This document shows positions 33,683 through 42,507 of a stretch of 64,000 bases of DNA, piece by piece (positions within the stretch are counted from its first letter, which is position 1; each line of letters starts with the position of its first letter). The DNA is from Mesorhizobium loti (GTDB lineage Bacteria > Pseudomonadota > Alphaproteobacteria > Rhizobiales > Rhizobiaceae), in NCBI RefSeq assembly GCF_013170705.1, contig NZ_CP033334.1, positions 3,449,501 through 3,513,500 on the forward strand, given 5' to 3'. Below the pieces are notes generated by a model that saw only the letters and a list, made by a program, of their open reading frames with translations, was not told where the DNA came from and did no database searches. The position numbers were made by a program, and so were the translations under genes.

Positions 33683-34729
33683 TCAGCGCCGCTTGCCGCG
33701 GCCGGCGGAGGACTTGGCGCCGCGTGGTCCTGTCCGCACCGGCGTGTTGTGCTGGTTTTCACCGGACAGTTTGCGCCAGCGGGCCAGGCGCTCGGGATCG
33801 AGCGTGCCGGCCTTGATGGCAGCCTGCACCGCGCAGCCCGGTTCGTGCACATGGGTGCAGTCGCGGAACTTGCAAAGTGGGGCAAGCTCGGTGATCTCGG
33901 CAAACAGCGTGTCGATGCCGTAGCCGACGTCGCTGACCTGCAGCGTGCGCATGCCCGGCGTGTCGATCACCCAGCCGCCGCCGGCAATGGCATGCAGCGA
34001 CCGTGCCGTGGTGGTGTGGCGTCCCTTGTCGTCGTGTTCGCGAACGGCTCCGGTCTGCTGCGGCGATTGCCGCGCTGATCCGGCCAACGTGTTGACCAGC
34101 GTCGATTTGCCGACGCCGGAGGAACCGATCAGCGCCACCGTGTGCCCCGCGCCGCACCAGGCGGCGAGGGCGGTCGCGGCACCCGCTATGCGCGGGTTCA
34201 GCGTCACCGCGGTCAATCCGCGCTGCAGCGCGGCGGCTTGGCGCTGATACGCCTCGGCGTCTTCAGCCGTGTCGGCCTTGGTCAGCAGGATGACGGGTGT
34301 CGTTCCGGCCTCGTTGGCCAGCGCCAGATAGCGCTCGAGCCGCGCGATGTTGAAGTCGGCATTGCAGGAGGTGACGATGAACAGCGTGTCGACATTGGCC
34401 GCGGCCAGCTGCGGCACCCGGCCGCCCTGGGTGCGGCGCTCCAGAACCGTCTTGCGGGTCAGGCGACGCTTCACAAGCTGATCATGCGGCTCGACGAGCA
34501 CCCAGTCGCCGACGGCATAGTCTCCGGTGGTGGCCTGCGGCGCCAGCGTCAGGTCGGTTTGCCCTGCCTGGGACAGGCCGCTCAGCCGGTCACGGTGGAC
34601 CATGGCGATGCGGGTCGGGATCAGGCTTGCCTCGCCCAGTTCAAGCTGATCGGCGAAGAAATCCGACCAGCCAAGGTGGACAAGCGATGGTGACGAGGCT
34701 GGGGAGGAGGCCGTCAAGGCTTCGACCAA
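33683..34729 (-). CDS. rsgA: Small ribosomal subunit biogenesis GTPase RsgA
   Basis: A 348-residue circularly permuted GTPase that helps late 30S maturation. The motif order is diagnostic: G4 (LLTKAD near 151) comes before G1 (GSSGVGKST near 204) and G3 (DTPGMR near 254). An OB-fold lies before them, and the C-terminal zinc finger CKFRDCTHVHEPGC near 284-297 completes it. A lysine/arginine-rich tail follows. The frame begins with a TTG at 34729 and no good ribosome binding site; the true start is uncertain, as no upstream in-frame ATG was found. It flanks the AT-rich insert on the left. Confidence 0.92.
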   Translation of the reverse strand: MVEALTASSPASSPSLVHLGWSDFFADQLELGEASLIPTRIAMVHRDRLSGLSQAGQTDLTLAPQATTGDYAVGDWVLVEPHDQLVKRRLTRKTVLERRTQGGRVPQLAAANVDTLFIVTSCNADFNIARLERYLALANEAGTTPVILLTKADTAEDAEAYQRQAAALQRGLTAVTLNPRIAGAATALAAWCGAGHTVALIGSSGVGKSTLVNTLAGSARQSPQQTGAVREHDDKGRHTTTARSLHAIAGGGWVIDTPGMRTLQVSDVGYGIDTLFAEITELAPLCKFRDCTHVHEPGCAVQAAIKAGTLDPERLARWRKLSGENQHNTPVRTGPRGAKSSAGRGKRR

Positions 34730-35014
34730 GGGTACGGCGTCGCGGACATCGGACAGTATCCCGGCGAGATGGGAGAGGCGAGGACCTCTCAGGATGCGCG
34801 ATCCGCCCGAGAGGCTGTATGGGCGGCATGGCGCGGTTTGGCAAGCATTTCACGGCGACGGCCGGGCTTGGGTGGTCGTGTCATCACCTTTTCTGGTGCC
34901 CCGCGATAACTTAATCCAGTGTACTACGCTTTTGGCAGGGCGAGGTCTGTTGCCTCAGCGTGACATCTTTGCTTTCTCTGCTTCGAGTTCATCTGTTTTT
35001 CGAAGGATTCGGTA

Positions 35015-35875
35015 GTGGTACGAAAACCTAGCATGGACGCTCCAAAGTCTGCTCACCTAACCCCCGACGACATGCGACGTGGAAAGCGCCGCCTGGAGAA
35101 GCGCCTGGCCGAGGTTACGGAATTCGATCCCAAGACCCTTGATCAAAATGACCCTTGGGCCACAGTGCGACCATTGTCGACGTCGGTAGAAACCGCTCTT
35201 GACGAGACCTTTGGAAAAGGAAGTATCGAGTATAATCGGTATTTCCCGGCTTCTAAGTTCGATTGGCCGCTTATATTGGGAGGTGATGTTGCTTACCATG
35301 ACAAGGTAAAGCATGTTGCGGAAGATCGAAATCGTTCTATTCAATTGCTGCAGGCGGCAATCCGTCTACTTGATGAAAGAATAGAGGAGGCGGCGGATCT
35401 ATCTGGTGGGGAGCGGCTTCAGAAGGCTGTATTCGATGGGAATCGGTCAAACAAGATCTTTATCGTCCATGGCCATGATAACGGAACGAAGGAATCTGTC
35501 GCCCGTTTTGTGACGAGACTTGGTTATGAGCCTATCATTCTCCACGAGCAGGCCAATAAAGGGCGGACCATAATTGAGAAATTTCGAGACGAAGCGGACA
35601 GTATTGGGTTCGCTATTGTCCTTATGTCACCGGACGATGAGCTGGTATCGGGAATGAAACGCGCCCGCCAAAATGTAATCCTCGAATTGGGCTTCTTTCT
35701 TGGCCGATTGGGGCCCTCCAATGTGGCTGCCCTAGTAAGAGGTGATGTCGAAACCCCGAGTGATTTCGATGGTGTGATCTACACGAAGGTTGACGATTCC
35801 GGAATTTGGAAGGTTTTACTTGCGAAGGAACTGAAGGCGGCTGGATATTTGATCGATCTTAACAAGGCGCTGTAG
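35015..35875 (+). CDS. TIR-like domain protein (putative NAD-directed defence effector)
   Basis: A 286-residue protein. Residues 15-135 are charged and helical. Residues 147-286 form a TIR-like domain of the predicted nucleotide-binding / CAP12 type (PF10137-like): KIFIVHGHDNGTKESVARFV, YEPIILHEQANKGRTIIEKF, IVLMSPDDE and ARQNVILELGFFLGRLG. Glu224 in NVILELG is the likely NADase residue by analogy with characterised TIR domains. AAGGA lies 8 bases before the GTG at 35015; an ATG at 35033 is possible. Base composition is clearly AT-richer than the flanks, a sign of transfer. The DUF6602-like nuclease gene follows by 147 bases. A defence role is inferred from the domains and island position. 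Confidence 0.85.
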   Translation: MVRKPSMDAPKSAHLTPDDMRRGKRRLEKRLAEVTEFDPKTLDQNDPWATVRPLSTSVETALDETFGKGSIEYNRYFPASKFDWPLILGGDVAYHDKVKHVAEDRNRSIQLLQAAIRLLDERIEEAADLSGGERLQKAVFDGNRSNKIFIVHGHDNGTKESVARFVTRLGYEPIILHEQANKGRTIIEKFRDEADSIGFAIVLMSPDDELVSGMKRARQNVILELGFFLGRLGPSNVAALVRGDVETPSDFDGVIYTKVDDSGIWKVLLAKELKAAGYLIDLNKAL

Positions 35876-36022
35876 CCAATCTGAATGAATTAAGTGAGCA
35901 TAAACTGTAAATCGGAACGTACGATATCTCATTATCCGGCTGCAAGATGATTTACCTGTCAGGCGGTCTATTTCCATTGTGAAATTTCGACACTCAATCC
36001 TGTCAACTGTCTGGAGGCTGGT

Positions 36023-36760
36023 GTGCCCGTTGATAATGTCTTGCGTCGCCTCGGTGGTATTAGAAAGCAGTTGATGGCCAGCTACGAAGCAAGTGCACCT
36101 ATGTCTGCTGCTACGAAAGGGCGTGAGCGCGAAACCTTTGTAGATGGATTTCTTAAGGATGTATTTCCACCAATTTACAGATTTGGTTCTGGCGATGTCG
36201 TGGACTTGGAAGGCAATCAATCAGGTCAAATAGATGTCGTTGTAGAGTTTCCCCTCGGGCCATCACTGCCCGCTGTTGGCAGTCCGCATCATCGACTCTA
36301 TCTTGCTGAAACTGTTGCCGCGACCCTCGAAATAAAATCCGATATACAGGCGCAATGGAAAGAAGTTATTCACACTGCGAACTCGCTTTCAAAAATAAAA
36401 AGGAGCTCTCCCTCTGGCTTAATAATAGGATCTCGACCATCGCCTCGCATTCCTTTTATAGCTATTGGTTTCAAGGGATGGTCGCGTGCAGATATTGTCA
36501 GGCAGAAATTAGTTGATAATAGTGCTATTGACGCGATTTTGATTGTCGAACATGGAATTTTTGCTACCTCATCAGAGTTTGGTAGCTTAGCGGAAGTTGG
36601 CGAACAATCCGTTTGGCTTGCGATCTCTCTTCTATATGAATTTACTGGTCGTTTAATCTACTCAACATTCAATGGCGCGAATTATGCCGCAACTCCCAAG
36701 GTCGCCGATGCGCTTTCTCCGCCTCATCGCTCAGGAGATCAAATACTGCTAACTATGTAG
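36023..36760 (+). CDS. DUF6602-like protein, putative PD-(D/E)XK nuclease
   Basis: A 245-residue protein. GRERETFVDGFLKDVFP near residue 33-49, GSGDVVD near 55, GQIDVVVEF near 68 and AATLEIKSDI near 99 resemble the N-terminal part of DUF6602 proteins. The ordered residues Glu36, Asp71 and Glu103-x-Lys105 fit the PD-(D/E)XK nuclease core, so DNA cleavage is possible though not shown. The C-terminal half is a mixed alpha/beta region with no recognised motif. The GTG at 36023 has GGAGG five bases upstream. It shares the AT-rich composition and strand of the TIR-like gene and probably its transcript, suggesting a two-gene system. Confidence 0.65.
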   Translation: MPVDNVLRRLGGIRKQLMASYEASAPMSAATKGRERETFVDGFLKDVFPPIYRFGSGDVVDLEGNQSGQIDVVVEFPLGPSLPAVGSPHHRLYLAETVAATLEIKSDIQAQWKEVIHTANSLSKIKRSSPSGLIIGSRPSPRIPFIAIGFKGWSRADIVRQKLVDNSAIDAILIVEHGIFATSSEFGSLAEVGEQSVWLAISLLYEFTGRLIYSTFNGANYAATPKVADALSPPHRSGDQILLTM

Positions 36761-36824
36761 TTTTGAGATTGCTGACATCTAGCGTCGGCCACCTACCGTA
36801 GCTGACGTTGGAGCTTTCTTCTGC

Positions 36825-38072
36825 TCACAGTTCCTTCTCCGCCAGTTCCCTGAATTCGTCGGGCACGGAGCGCGCCGCTTCCAACGCCACGGTGCCGTAG
36901 CCGACGGCCTGTTTGCCGAAGCGCTCGCGGATCTTGTCGATGGCGCGGTCGGCGCCGAAGCGGGCAAGGCCTTTTTTGCTGCCCGGCCGGCGCTTCTCGT
37001 CGGCGAGGCCGAGCGGCAGGTCGAGCTGCAGTTCGGCGCTCTCCTCCAGATGCGAAACCGAGATCGCCAGCAGCGAGATCGTCTTTTCCCGGGGATGATC
37101 GGCGAGCACGCCGCGCACCAGGTCCTGTGCGATCTCGGCCAGCATGGTGGTCGCGGAGATCGGCTGCTCCAGCGTGATCGAGCGCGTGACGGCGCTGAGG
37201 TCGGCAAAGCGCACGCGCACCGTCACCGTGCGGCCGGGCCGCGCCTTGGCGCGCAGGCGGCTGGCGACGCGGTCGGCCAGGTGCAGCAAGGTCGGCACGA
37301 TCACCCGCGCCACGGCGGGTTTCTGGCCAAGCGCCGATTGCGCGCCTGCCGAGTGTGCCCGGCGCCTGGTTTCCAGCTTTCTCGGGTCGCGATTCCACGA
37401 CAGGGCGGCAAGCTTTTCGCCGGCGGCGGGGCCGAGCAGCCGCGTCAGCGCGCCGCTATGCGTCCTGGCCAGCTGGCCGATGGTCTCCACGCCGATCTCG
37501 GCCAGCCGCGCTTTGGTCGCCGGGCCGACGCCCCACATCAGGGAAACCGGCAAATCATGCAGGAAGGCGAGCTCGGTGCCGGGATCGACCACCACCAGCC
37601 CGTCGGGCTTGGCGACCTGCGAGGCGATCTTGGCCAGATGCTTGGTGCGGGCCACGCCGATCGAGATCGGCAGGCCAAGTTCCGTGCGCACGCGGTGGCG
37701 GATCGCCATGGCGATCTCTGCCGGTTGCCCGAACAGATGCGTGCAGCCGGCGACATCGGCGAAGGCCTCGTCGATTGAAATGCGCTCGACCACCGGCGTG
37801 AAATCGTCGAGCACCTTGATCGCCGCGTCGCCCAGCCGCTGGTAGTGGCTGAAATTGCCGCCGACGAAGATCAGTTGCGGGCAAAGCTCGCGCGCCTTGC
37901 GCCCCGGCATGCCGCCACGCACACCAAAGGCGCGCGCTTCATAGGAGGCGGCGAGCACCACACCGCCGCCGACCGCGATCGGCTTGCCGCGCAGCGATGG
38001 ATCGAGCAGCTGCTCGACCGAGGCATAGAACGCGTCGAGATCGGCATGCAGGATGGTGGCTGTCGTTTCCAT
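36825..38072 (-). CDS. dinB: DNA polymerase IV (translesion, Y-family)
   Basis: A 415-residue Y-family polymerase that bypasses damaged bases. The palm catalytic carboxylates lie in LHADLDAFYASVEQ near residue 9 and in ISIDEAFADV near 102. YEARAFGVRGGM near 45 is the nucleotide-binding region, and the helix-hairpin-helix SLMWGVGPATKARLAEIGVETIGQLA is near 180. The little-finger domain follows. The extreme C-terminus (FRELAEKEL) lacks an evident beta-clamp QLxLF motif; a QLDLPLG segment near 355 may serve. It flanks the AT-rich insert on the right, with its 3' end facing the insert. Confidence 0.93.
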   Translation of the reverse strand: METTATILHADLDAFYASVEQLLDPSLRGKPIAVGGGVVLAASYEARAFGVRGGMPGRKARELCPQLIFVGGNFSHYQRLGDAAIKVLDDFTPVVERISIDEAFADVAGCTHLFGQPAEIAMAIRHRVRTELGLPISIGVARTKHLAKIASQVAKPDGLVVVDPGTELAFLHDLPVSLMWGVGPATKARLAEIGVETIGQLARTHSGALTRLLGPAAGEKLAALSWNRDPRKLETRRRAHSAGAQSALGQKPAVARVIVPTLLHLADRVASRLRAKARPGRTVTVRVRFADLSAVTRSITLEQPISATTMLAEIAQDLVRGVLADHPREKTISLLAISVSHLEESAELQLDLPLGLADEKRRPGSKKGLARFGADRAIDKIRERFGKQAVGYGTVALEAARSVPDEFRELAEKEL

Positions 38073-38189
38073 CCCGACCGCTCATCCGCAGTTGCTGATA
38101 GATGCGAACGAATAGAGAACAAAAGGTGATTTCTGTCAAGGGAAACCGTTTGCTGAAACCCGTTCCGATGAGGGAAGGAGGGGCGCCGC

Positions 38190-38606
38190 CTAGACAATAT
38201 GCTCGGCCCGCAGCGCCGCTTTCATCCGTTCCAACGCTGGTGCGCCGCCGGCCGCCAGTTCGTCGGCAATCCGGGCCAGGTGGCCGTCGGCCTTGCGGTG
38301 CTTGCTGCCCCACGCGCCTAGCGTGGCCAGCACCGGCAAAAGGTCGATGCCGGCCTCGGTCAGCCGGTAGATCGCCTTCAACCCATGGCTCGGGTCGTCG
38401 CTGCGGGTGAGGATGCCTTCGTCCTGCAGCGTCTGCAGCCGCTCCGCCAGCGTGCGCGAGGAGATGCCCTCATCGGACTGCAGGAACTCGCGAAAATGCT
38501 TTTTCCCGGCGAAGACCAGGTCGCGGATGATGAGCAGCGTCCAGCGGTCGCCGAGCAGTTCCAGCGACAGGCTGATCGGACAGCCGGATCTTTCACGCAT
38601 CGACAT
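38190..38606 (-). CDS. HxlR family transcriptional regulator
   Basis: A 138-residue winged-helix regulator. The HxlR start CPISLSLELLGDRWTLLIIRDL near residue 9 is followed by the recognition region GISSRTLAERLQTLQDEGIL near 47 and the wing DPSHGLKAIYRLTEAG. The N-terminal Cys at residue 9 is where redox-sensing HxlR members carry their cysteine. It faces the reductase gene at 38714 across 107 bases containing an inverted repeat and is likely its regulator and its own. Confidence 0.88.
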   Translation of the reverse strand: MSMRERSGCPISLSLELLGDRWTLLIIRDLVFAGKKHFREFLQSDEGISSRTLAERLQTLQDEGILTRSDDPSHGLKAIYRLTEAGIDLLPVLATLGAWGSKHRKADGHLARIADELAAGGAPALERMKAALRAEHIV

Positions 38607-38636
38607 CTCTATGCTTCCATTTTTAAATCACTTTAC

Positions 38637-38666
38637 CATTGACATCATTTTTGGGCCGCGTCAATG
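38637..38666. promoter_or_regulatory. Candidate HxlR operator / promoter region
   Basis: CATTGAC (38637-38643) and GTCAATG (38660-38666) form a 7-base inverted repeat, with CTTTAC and GTAAAG further out on either side. TTGACA at 38639-38644 may be a -35 element for the reductase gene. The arrangement in a divergent HxlR region suggests an operator; no sequence match to a known site was available. Confidence 0.35.
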
Positions 38667-38713
38667 ATTCCAAAAGTAAAGCAATTTTCTTTTGATCCCG
38701 CGGGGAGACGACG

Positions 38714-39301
38714 ATGAAGAAGCTCATCCTTCAGATGCAGATGTCGGTCGACGGTTTCGTCGGCGCCTATGAGGATCATGGCTGGCAGCTTTGGGAATGG
38801 GGCGACGACAGCGCCTGGGACGAGGAGCTGAAGCGCGACTTCAACACCATCTTCGCCGGGATCGACACAATCCTGCTCAGCCGCAAGATGGCCGAGGAGG
38901 GGTATCTGACCCATTGGGGCAATGCGGCGAAGAGGTTTCCGGCCGATCCGTTCCACGCCTTCGCCCAGCGCATCGTGGAGGCCCGGAAGGTGGTGCCGAG
39001 CGGCAGGCTGAAATCCTCGCGCTGGGAACGCACGACGGTGGTCAGCGGCGACCTGCCGCGCGAAGTGACCGCGCTGAAGGCGGGCGAGGGCGGCGACATC
39101 GCCGTCTTCGGTGGCGCCGGCTTTGCGTCGGCGCTGATCGCGGCCGGGCTGGTCGACGAGTTCCAGCTGTTCATCAACCCGGCGGTGCTGGGCGCGGGAC
39201 GCCGCATCTTCGAGCAGGGCGGTTTCCAGAACCTGCTCCTGCTCGGCTCGAAGGCCTATGCCTGCGGCATGGTGGTCAACCGCTACGCCCCGGCGCGGTG
39301 A
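38714..39301 (+). CDS. Dihydrofolate reductase family protein (RibD C-terminal domain)
   Basis: A 195-residue protein of the RibD_C/DHFR-like group. The opening KKLILQMQMSVDGFVGA is the usual first strand and loop, ILLSRKMAEEGY near 55 and VFGGAGFASALIAAGLVDEFQLFINPAVLGAG near 132-163 are family-typical. These proteins are NADPH-dependent reductases, often of unknown substrate, not the essential folate enzyme. A strong GGGGAGA lies before the ATG. The next gene, an NmrA-like reductase, follows by 120 bases on the same strand. Confidence 0.88.
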   Translation: MKKLILQMQMSVDGFVGAYEDHGWQLWEWGDDSAWDEELKRDFNTIFAGIDTILLSRKMAEEGYLTHWGNAAKRFPADPFHAFAQRIVEARKVVPSGRLKSSRWERTTVVSGDLPREVTALKAGEGGDIAVFGGAGFASALIAAGLVDEFQLFINPAVLGAGRRIFEQGGFQNLLLLGSKAYACGMVVNRYAPAR

Positions 39302-39420
39302 TCGGGTACGGCGAGTTCCCAAAAAAACCGTTTGGCCAGAATCCTTTGCCCTCGTCTGTTCGTCTTCAAGGTGCGGTCGCCGGCGTGGCGGCCGCCTCAA
39401 TCCCAGACGGAGAGAAGACG

Positions 39421-40302
39421 ATGATCCTGGTGACGGGCGCCACGGGCCTGAACGGCAAAGCGATCGTGCACGAGTTCGCGCGGCAAAAACACGAGGTGAG
39501 GGCGCTGGTTCGCGACCCGAAGCGGGCGTCCATGGCGGGGCTCGGCGGACTTGCCGGCGTCGAACTGGTCGAGGGCGACATGCGCCGGGCGGAAACGCTG
39601 GGCGCGGCACTCGACGGCGTCGACCGCGTCCTGATGATTTCGACCGCCGCCGAAGACATGACGGAGACGCAGTGCCGTTTCATCGATGCCTGCCGGCAGG
39701 CCGGTGTCGCGCATGTGGTGAAGTTCTCCGGTGCCGAATCCAACATCGGCTACGACGCGACGAAGTTCCGCTTCACGCGCATGCATGAGGAGGTCGAGCG
39801 CTATCTGGAAGCGGCCGGCATGGCCTGGACGCATCTGCGCCCCAGCCAGTTCATGCAGGTGTACCTGCGCGACGCGCCGACCATTGCGGCCGAGGGGGCT
39901 TTCCACCTCGCGCTCGGCGACACCGAACTGTCGCCCGTCGACGTCGAGGATATCGCCAAGGTAGCCTTCCGGCTGCTGCGCGATGGCGGCCATGAAGGCG
40001 AGAGCCTCGACATGACCGGACCGGAAGCGCTGACCATGACCGGCATCGCGGCGCGCATATCGCAGGCGATCGGCAAGCCGGTCCGCTATGTCGATATCAG
40101 CCCCGCGGAGCGGCGGCGCAATTTGCTGGCCGCCGGCATTCCGGCCGGTTTCGCCGATGCGCTGGACGAGCAACTGGCCGAGCGGCTGCGGCGGCCGAAA
40201 TCGCGGGTGCATCTTGCGACGCACGACATGTTCGGCGTGCGGCCGACGCCGTTCGTCGAATTCGCCCAACGCCACGCGGCCATGTTCAGAGGCGAGGCTT
40301 AG
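39421..40302 (+). CDS. NmrA/SDR-a type NAD(P)-binding protein
   Basis: A 293-residue atypical SDR close to NmrA and quinone oxidoreductase QorB. MILVTGATGLNGKAIVHEFARQ is the NAD(P) loop, VRALVRDPKRA near 28 reads the adenine-ribose phosphate, and the protein lacks a clear YxxxK pair, as in NmrA-like redox sensors. SGAESNIGYDATKFRFTRMHEEVE near 103 is typical. It may reduce quinones or sense the NADP state. AGAGAAGACG lies before the ATG. Same strand as the reductase before it and the hydrolase after it. Confidence 0.85.
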   Translation: MILVTGATGLNGKAIVHEFARQKHEVRALVRDPKRASMAGLGGLAGVELVEGDMRRAETLGAALDGVDRVLMISTAAEDMTETQCRFIDACRQAGVAHVVKFSGAESNIGYDATKFRFTRMHEEVERYLEAAGMAWTHLRPSQFMQVYLRDAPTIAAEGAFHLALGDTELSPVDVEDIAKVAFRLLRDGGHEGESLDMTGPEALTMTGIAARISQAIGKPVRYVDISPAERRRNLLAAGIPAGFADALDEQLAERLRRPKSRVHLATHDMFGVRPTPFVEFAQRHAAMFRGEA

Positions 40303-40409
40303 CCGAACTTCGGGAAAAAGCATCGGCGGCCGCGTATCCTTTTTGCCCGCCCGTCCGTCTCTGCTTCTCGAAGGTCGCAGTCGGCGATCGGCAACCCCGG
40401 GAGACCATC

Positions 40410-41351
40410 ATGGCGAGCACTGAGAGCGAGGCAAACAGGAACCACTACGCGGCGATCGCAGCCAATGCGGGCAAGCTGACCAGCCCGCAGGCGATCATCG
40501 ACTACAACGACACGCATTGGACGGCGCTGACCGGCGAGCCGGGCGGTGTCGACTATAGCGAGGTGGATGCCGGCGGCGTGCCGGCGCTGTGGATCGTGCC
40601 GAAGGGCGCCGACGCGCGGCGCGTGCTGTTCTACGCCCATGGCGGCGGCTTCATCGGCGGTTCGATCTACACGCACCGCAAGCTGGTCGGCCATCTGGCC
40701 AAGGCCGTCGGCTGCCGGGCACTGGCCTACGATTATCCACTGGCGCATCAGGCCAAGCACCCGGCGCAGCTCGAGGCGGCGATGGCCGCCTGGAACTGGC
40801 TCATCGACCAGGGCGTCGACGCAAAATCGATCGCGCTTGCCGGCGATTCCTGCGGAGCGGTGCTGACCTATGGCCTCCTGCAGCGGCTGCGTTCGCAAGG
40901 CCGGCCGTTGCCAGCCGCCACGCTGATCATCTCCGGCTGGTTCGACATGGCACTGACCGGCGCCAGCTACGAGACCAACCGGAAGAAGGATCCGGCCTTC
41001 GCCAGGGAGGCCGTCGACTGGCTGGTGACCAACTTCATCGGCGACCGCGACCGGCTCGATCCGGAGGTCAGCGCGCTCTACGCCGACTTGAGCGGCTTTC
41101 CGCCTGTGTTCCTGCAGGCCGGTGCCGACGAGGCGCTGGTCGACGAAAGCCGCATGTTCGCCGAGCGCGCACGGCAGGCGGGCATCGAGACGCGCCTCGA
41201 TGTCTTCGACGGCATGCTGCACTCCTTCCAGATGATGGCCGGCCGGGCGCCGGAGGCCGATGACGCGATCGGCCGCTTCGCCGCCTGGGTGCGGCCGAGG
41301 CTGGGCCTGCCGGATGCCGTCGCCATGGCGACCGGCGAAAGGGCGGCGTGA
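40410..41351 (+). CDS. Alpha/beta hydrolase (hormone-sensitive lipase family)
   Basis: A 313-residue esterase. The oxyanion-hole motif HGGGFIGGSIYTHRK near residue 75 and the nucleophile elbow GDSCGA near 147 assign it to the HSL/family IV esterases. LQAGADEALVDESRMFAERA near 230 supplies the Asp and GMLHSFQMM near 270 the catalytic His. No signal peptide is visible, so it is cytoplasmic. GGGAGACC lies before the ATG. The natural ester is unknown. A palindromic repeat follows the gene. Confidence 0.9.
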   Translation: MASTESEANRNHYAAIAANAGKLTSPQAIIDYNDTHWTALTGEPGGVDYSEVDAGGVPALWIVPKGADARRVLFYAHGGGFIGGSIYTHRKLVGHLAKAVGCRALAYDYPLAHQAKHPAQLEAAMAAWNWLIDQGVDAKSIALAGDSCGAVLTYGLLQRLRSQGRPLPAATLIISGWFDMALTGASYETNRKKDPAFAREAVDWLVTNFIGDRDRLDPEVSALYADLSGFPPVFLQAGADEALVDESRMFAERARQAGIETRLDVFDGMLHSFQMMAGRAPEADDAIGRFAAWVRPRLGLPDAVAMATGERAA

Positions 41352-41413
41352 CCATGCGCCGGCTGGGCTTGGCGCTTGTGGAAGTACCGCGCTTGCGCGA
41401 TGCTGCGGTGACG

Positions 41414-41538
41414 TTAGAGCAGTTCGCCGTTTCACGGAAACGGCGAACTGCTCTAACTCTTTGTCTTGACGCAATTCCCAAGGGCAAGCGCTACGCGCTT
41501 GTCCCGGGAAAACCGCTACACACTTTTCCTGGAATTGC
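41414..41538. repeat. Palindromic intergenic repeat
   Basis: A perfect 19-base inverted repeat (41414-41432 and 41438-41456, TTAGAGCAGTTCGCCGTTT) is followed by a second structured part running from GCAATTCC (41471) to GGAATTGC (41538). That part contains the inner pair GGCAAGCGC / GCGCTTGTCC. This two-part element is a recurrent intergenic repeat of Mesorhizobium-like genomes. It lies between the esterase gene and the sigma factor gene. Confidence 0.75.
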
Positions 41539-41556
41539 CCTAAGCGACGTGCCGTG

Positions 41557-42486
41557 ATGAACCAGCAGATCCGCGCATCCCGTGAAACGAGGCAAGGCAT
41601 CGAGCCGCGCCTCGATCCCGAAGGCCTGTTCGACCTGCGCTACAGGGCATTCCTGGAGACGGTCTCGCATTTGCGCGTCCGTCTCCACCGCTACTGCGCG
41701 CGCATGACCGGCTCGGCTCTCGACGGCGAGGACATCATGCAGGAGGCGCTGTTCGAGGCCTACCGCAAGATCGCGCTGCTCGACGATGCACAGGCATTGC
41801 GGCCATGGCTGTTTCGTATCGCCCATAACAGGTGCATCGACTTCATCCGCAACCGCCGCACGCGGCTCAAGGCCGAAGCCTCCTATGCCAGCGATGAGAT
41901 CGTGCTGCCGGTCGAGCCCGCCGGTGCGGGCGCCGGCCGCGCCATCGAGCGGCTGGTGGTGCACCTGCCGCCGAAGGAGCGCGCCTGCGTGCTGCTCAAG
42001 GATGTCCTCGACCATTCGCTGGAGGAGATCGCCGACCTGGTCGGCTCGACATCGGGCGGCGTCAAGTCGGCGCTCAATCGCGGCCGCGCCAAGCTCGCCG
42101 CTCTTCCGGCGCAACCGGTTGCGGCACCCGCGCACGACCCGGAACTGGAGCGGCTGCTCGGCCGCTATGTCGAACTCTTCAATGCCAGGGACTGGGACGG
42201 GGTGCGGGCGCTGACCAGCGCCGATGCCCGGCTGCGGGTTTCGGACTGCTACAATGGCCTGCTCTCGCGCTCGCCCTATTTCGTCGAATACGAGCGCGGC
42301 GAGCCCTGGCGCATGCGGCAAGATGCGATCGAAGGGGAGGCCGTGCTGGTCGTCGACAGGCCGCGGGGCGAGGCATGGCGGCCGGCCTATCTGGTGCGTA
42401 TCCATGCCGATGGCGGCGTCATCGATCGCATCGCAGACTATTATGCCTGCCCCTGGATCCTGGAGATGGTCTTCGCGGACGGATGA
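41557..42486 (+). CDS. ECF-type sigma factor with SnoaL-like C-terminal domain
   Basis: A 309-residue RNA polymerase sigma factor. Region 2 is seen in LDGEDIMQEALFEAYRKI and LRPWLFRIAHNRCIDFIRNRR (about residues 55-100). Region 4 is LPPKERACVLLKDVLDHSLEEIADLVGSTSGGVKSALNRGRAKL (about 137-180). From about 200 on, a SnoaL-like domain (LERLLGRYVELFNARDWDGVRALTSADARL) follows, as in SigJ-type ECF factors, where the tail tunes activity instead of a separate anti-sigma factor. No anti-sigma gene is adjacent. A GTG at 41554 is an alternative start. The target promoters are unknown. Confidence 0.88.
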   Translation: MNQQIRASRETRQGIEPRLDPEGLFDLRYRAFLETVSHLRVRLHRYCARMTGSALDGEDIMQEALFEAYRKIALLDDAQALRPWLFRIAHNRCIDFIRNRRTRLKAEASYASDEIVLPVEPAGAGAGRAIERLVVHLPPKERACVLLKDVLDHSLEEIADLVGSTSGGVKSALNRGRAKLAALPAQPVAAPAHDPELERLLGRYVELFNARDWDGVRALTSADARLRVSDCYNGLLSRSPYFVEYERGEPWRMRQDAIEGEAVLVVDRPRGEAWRPAYLVRIHADGGVIDRIADYYACPWILEMVFADG

Positions 42487-42507
42487 CGGACCGATCCGGC
42501 CCGCGCC

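Noticed and set aside
35015..36760. CBASS or Pycsar operon
   Set aside because: The TIR-like domain resembles effectors of those systems, but no nucleotidyltransferase or class III cyclase gene is adjacent, so neither label is supported.
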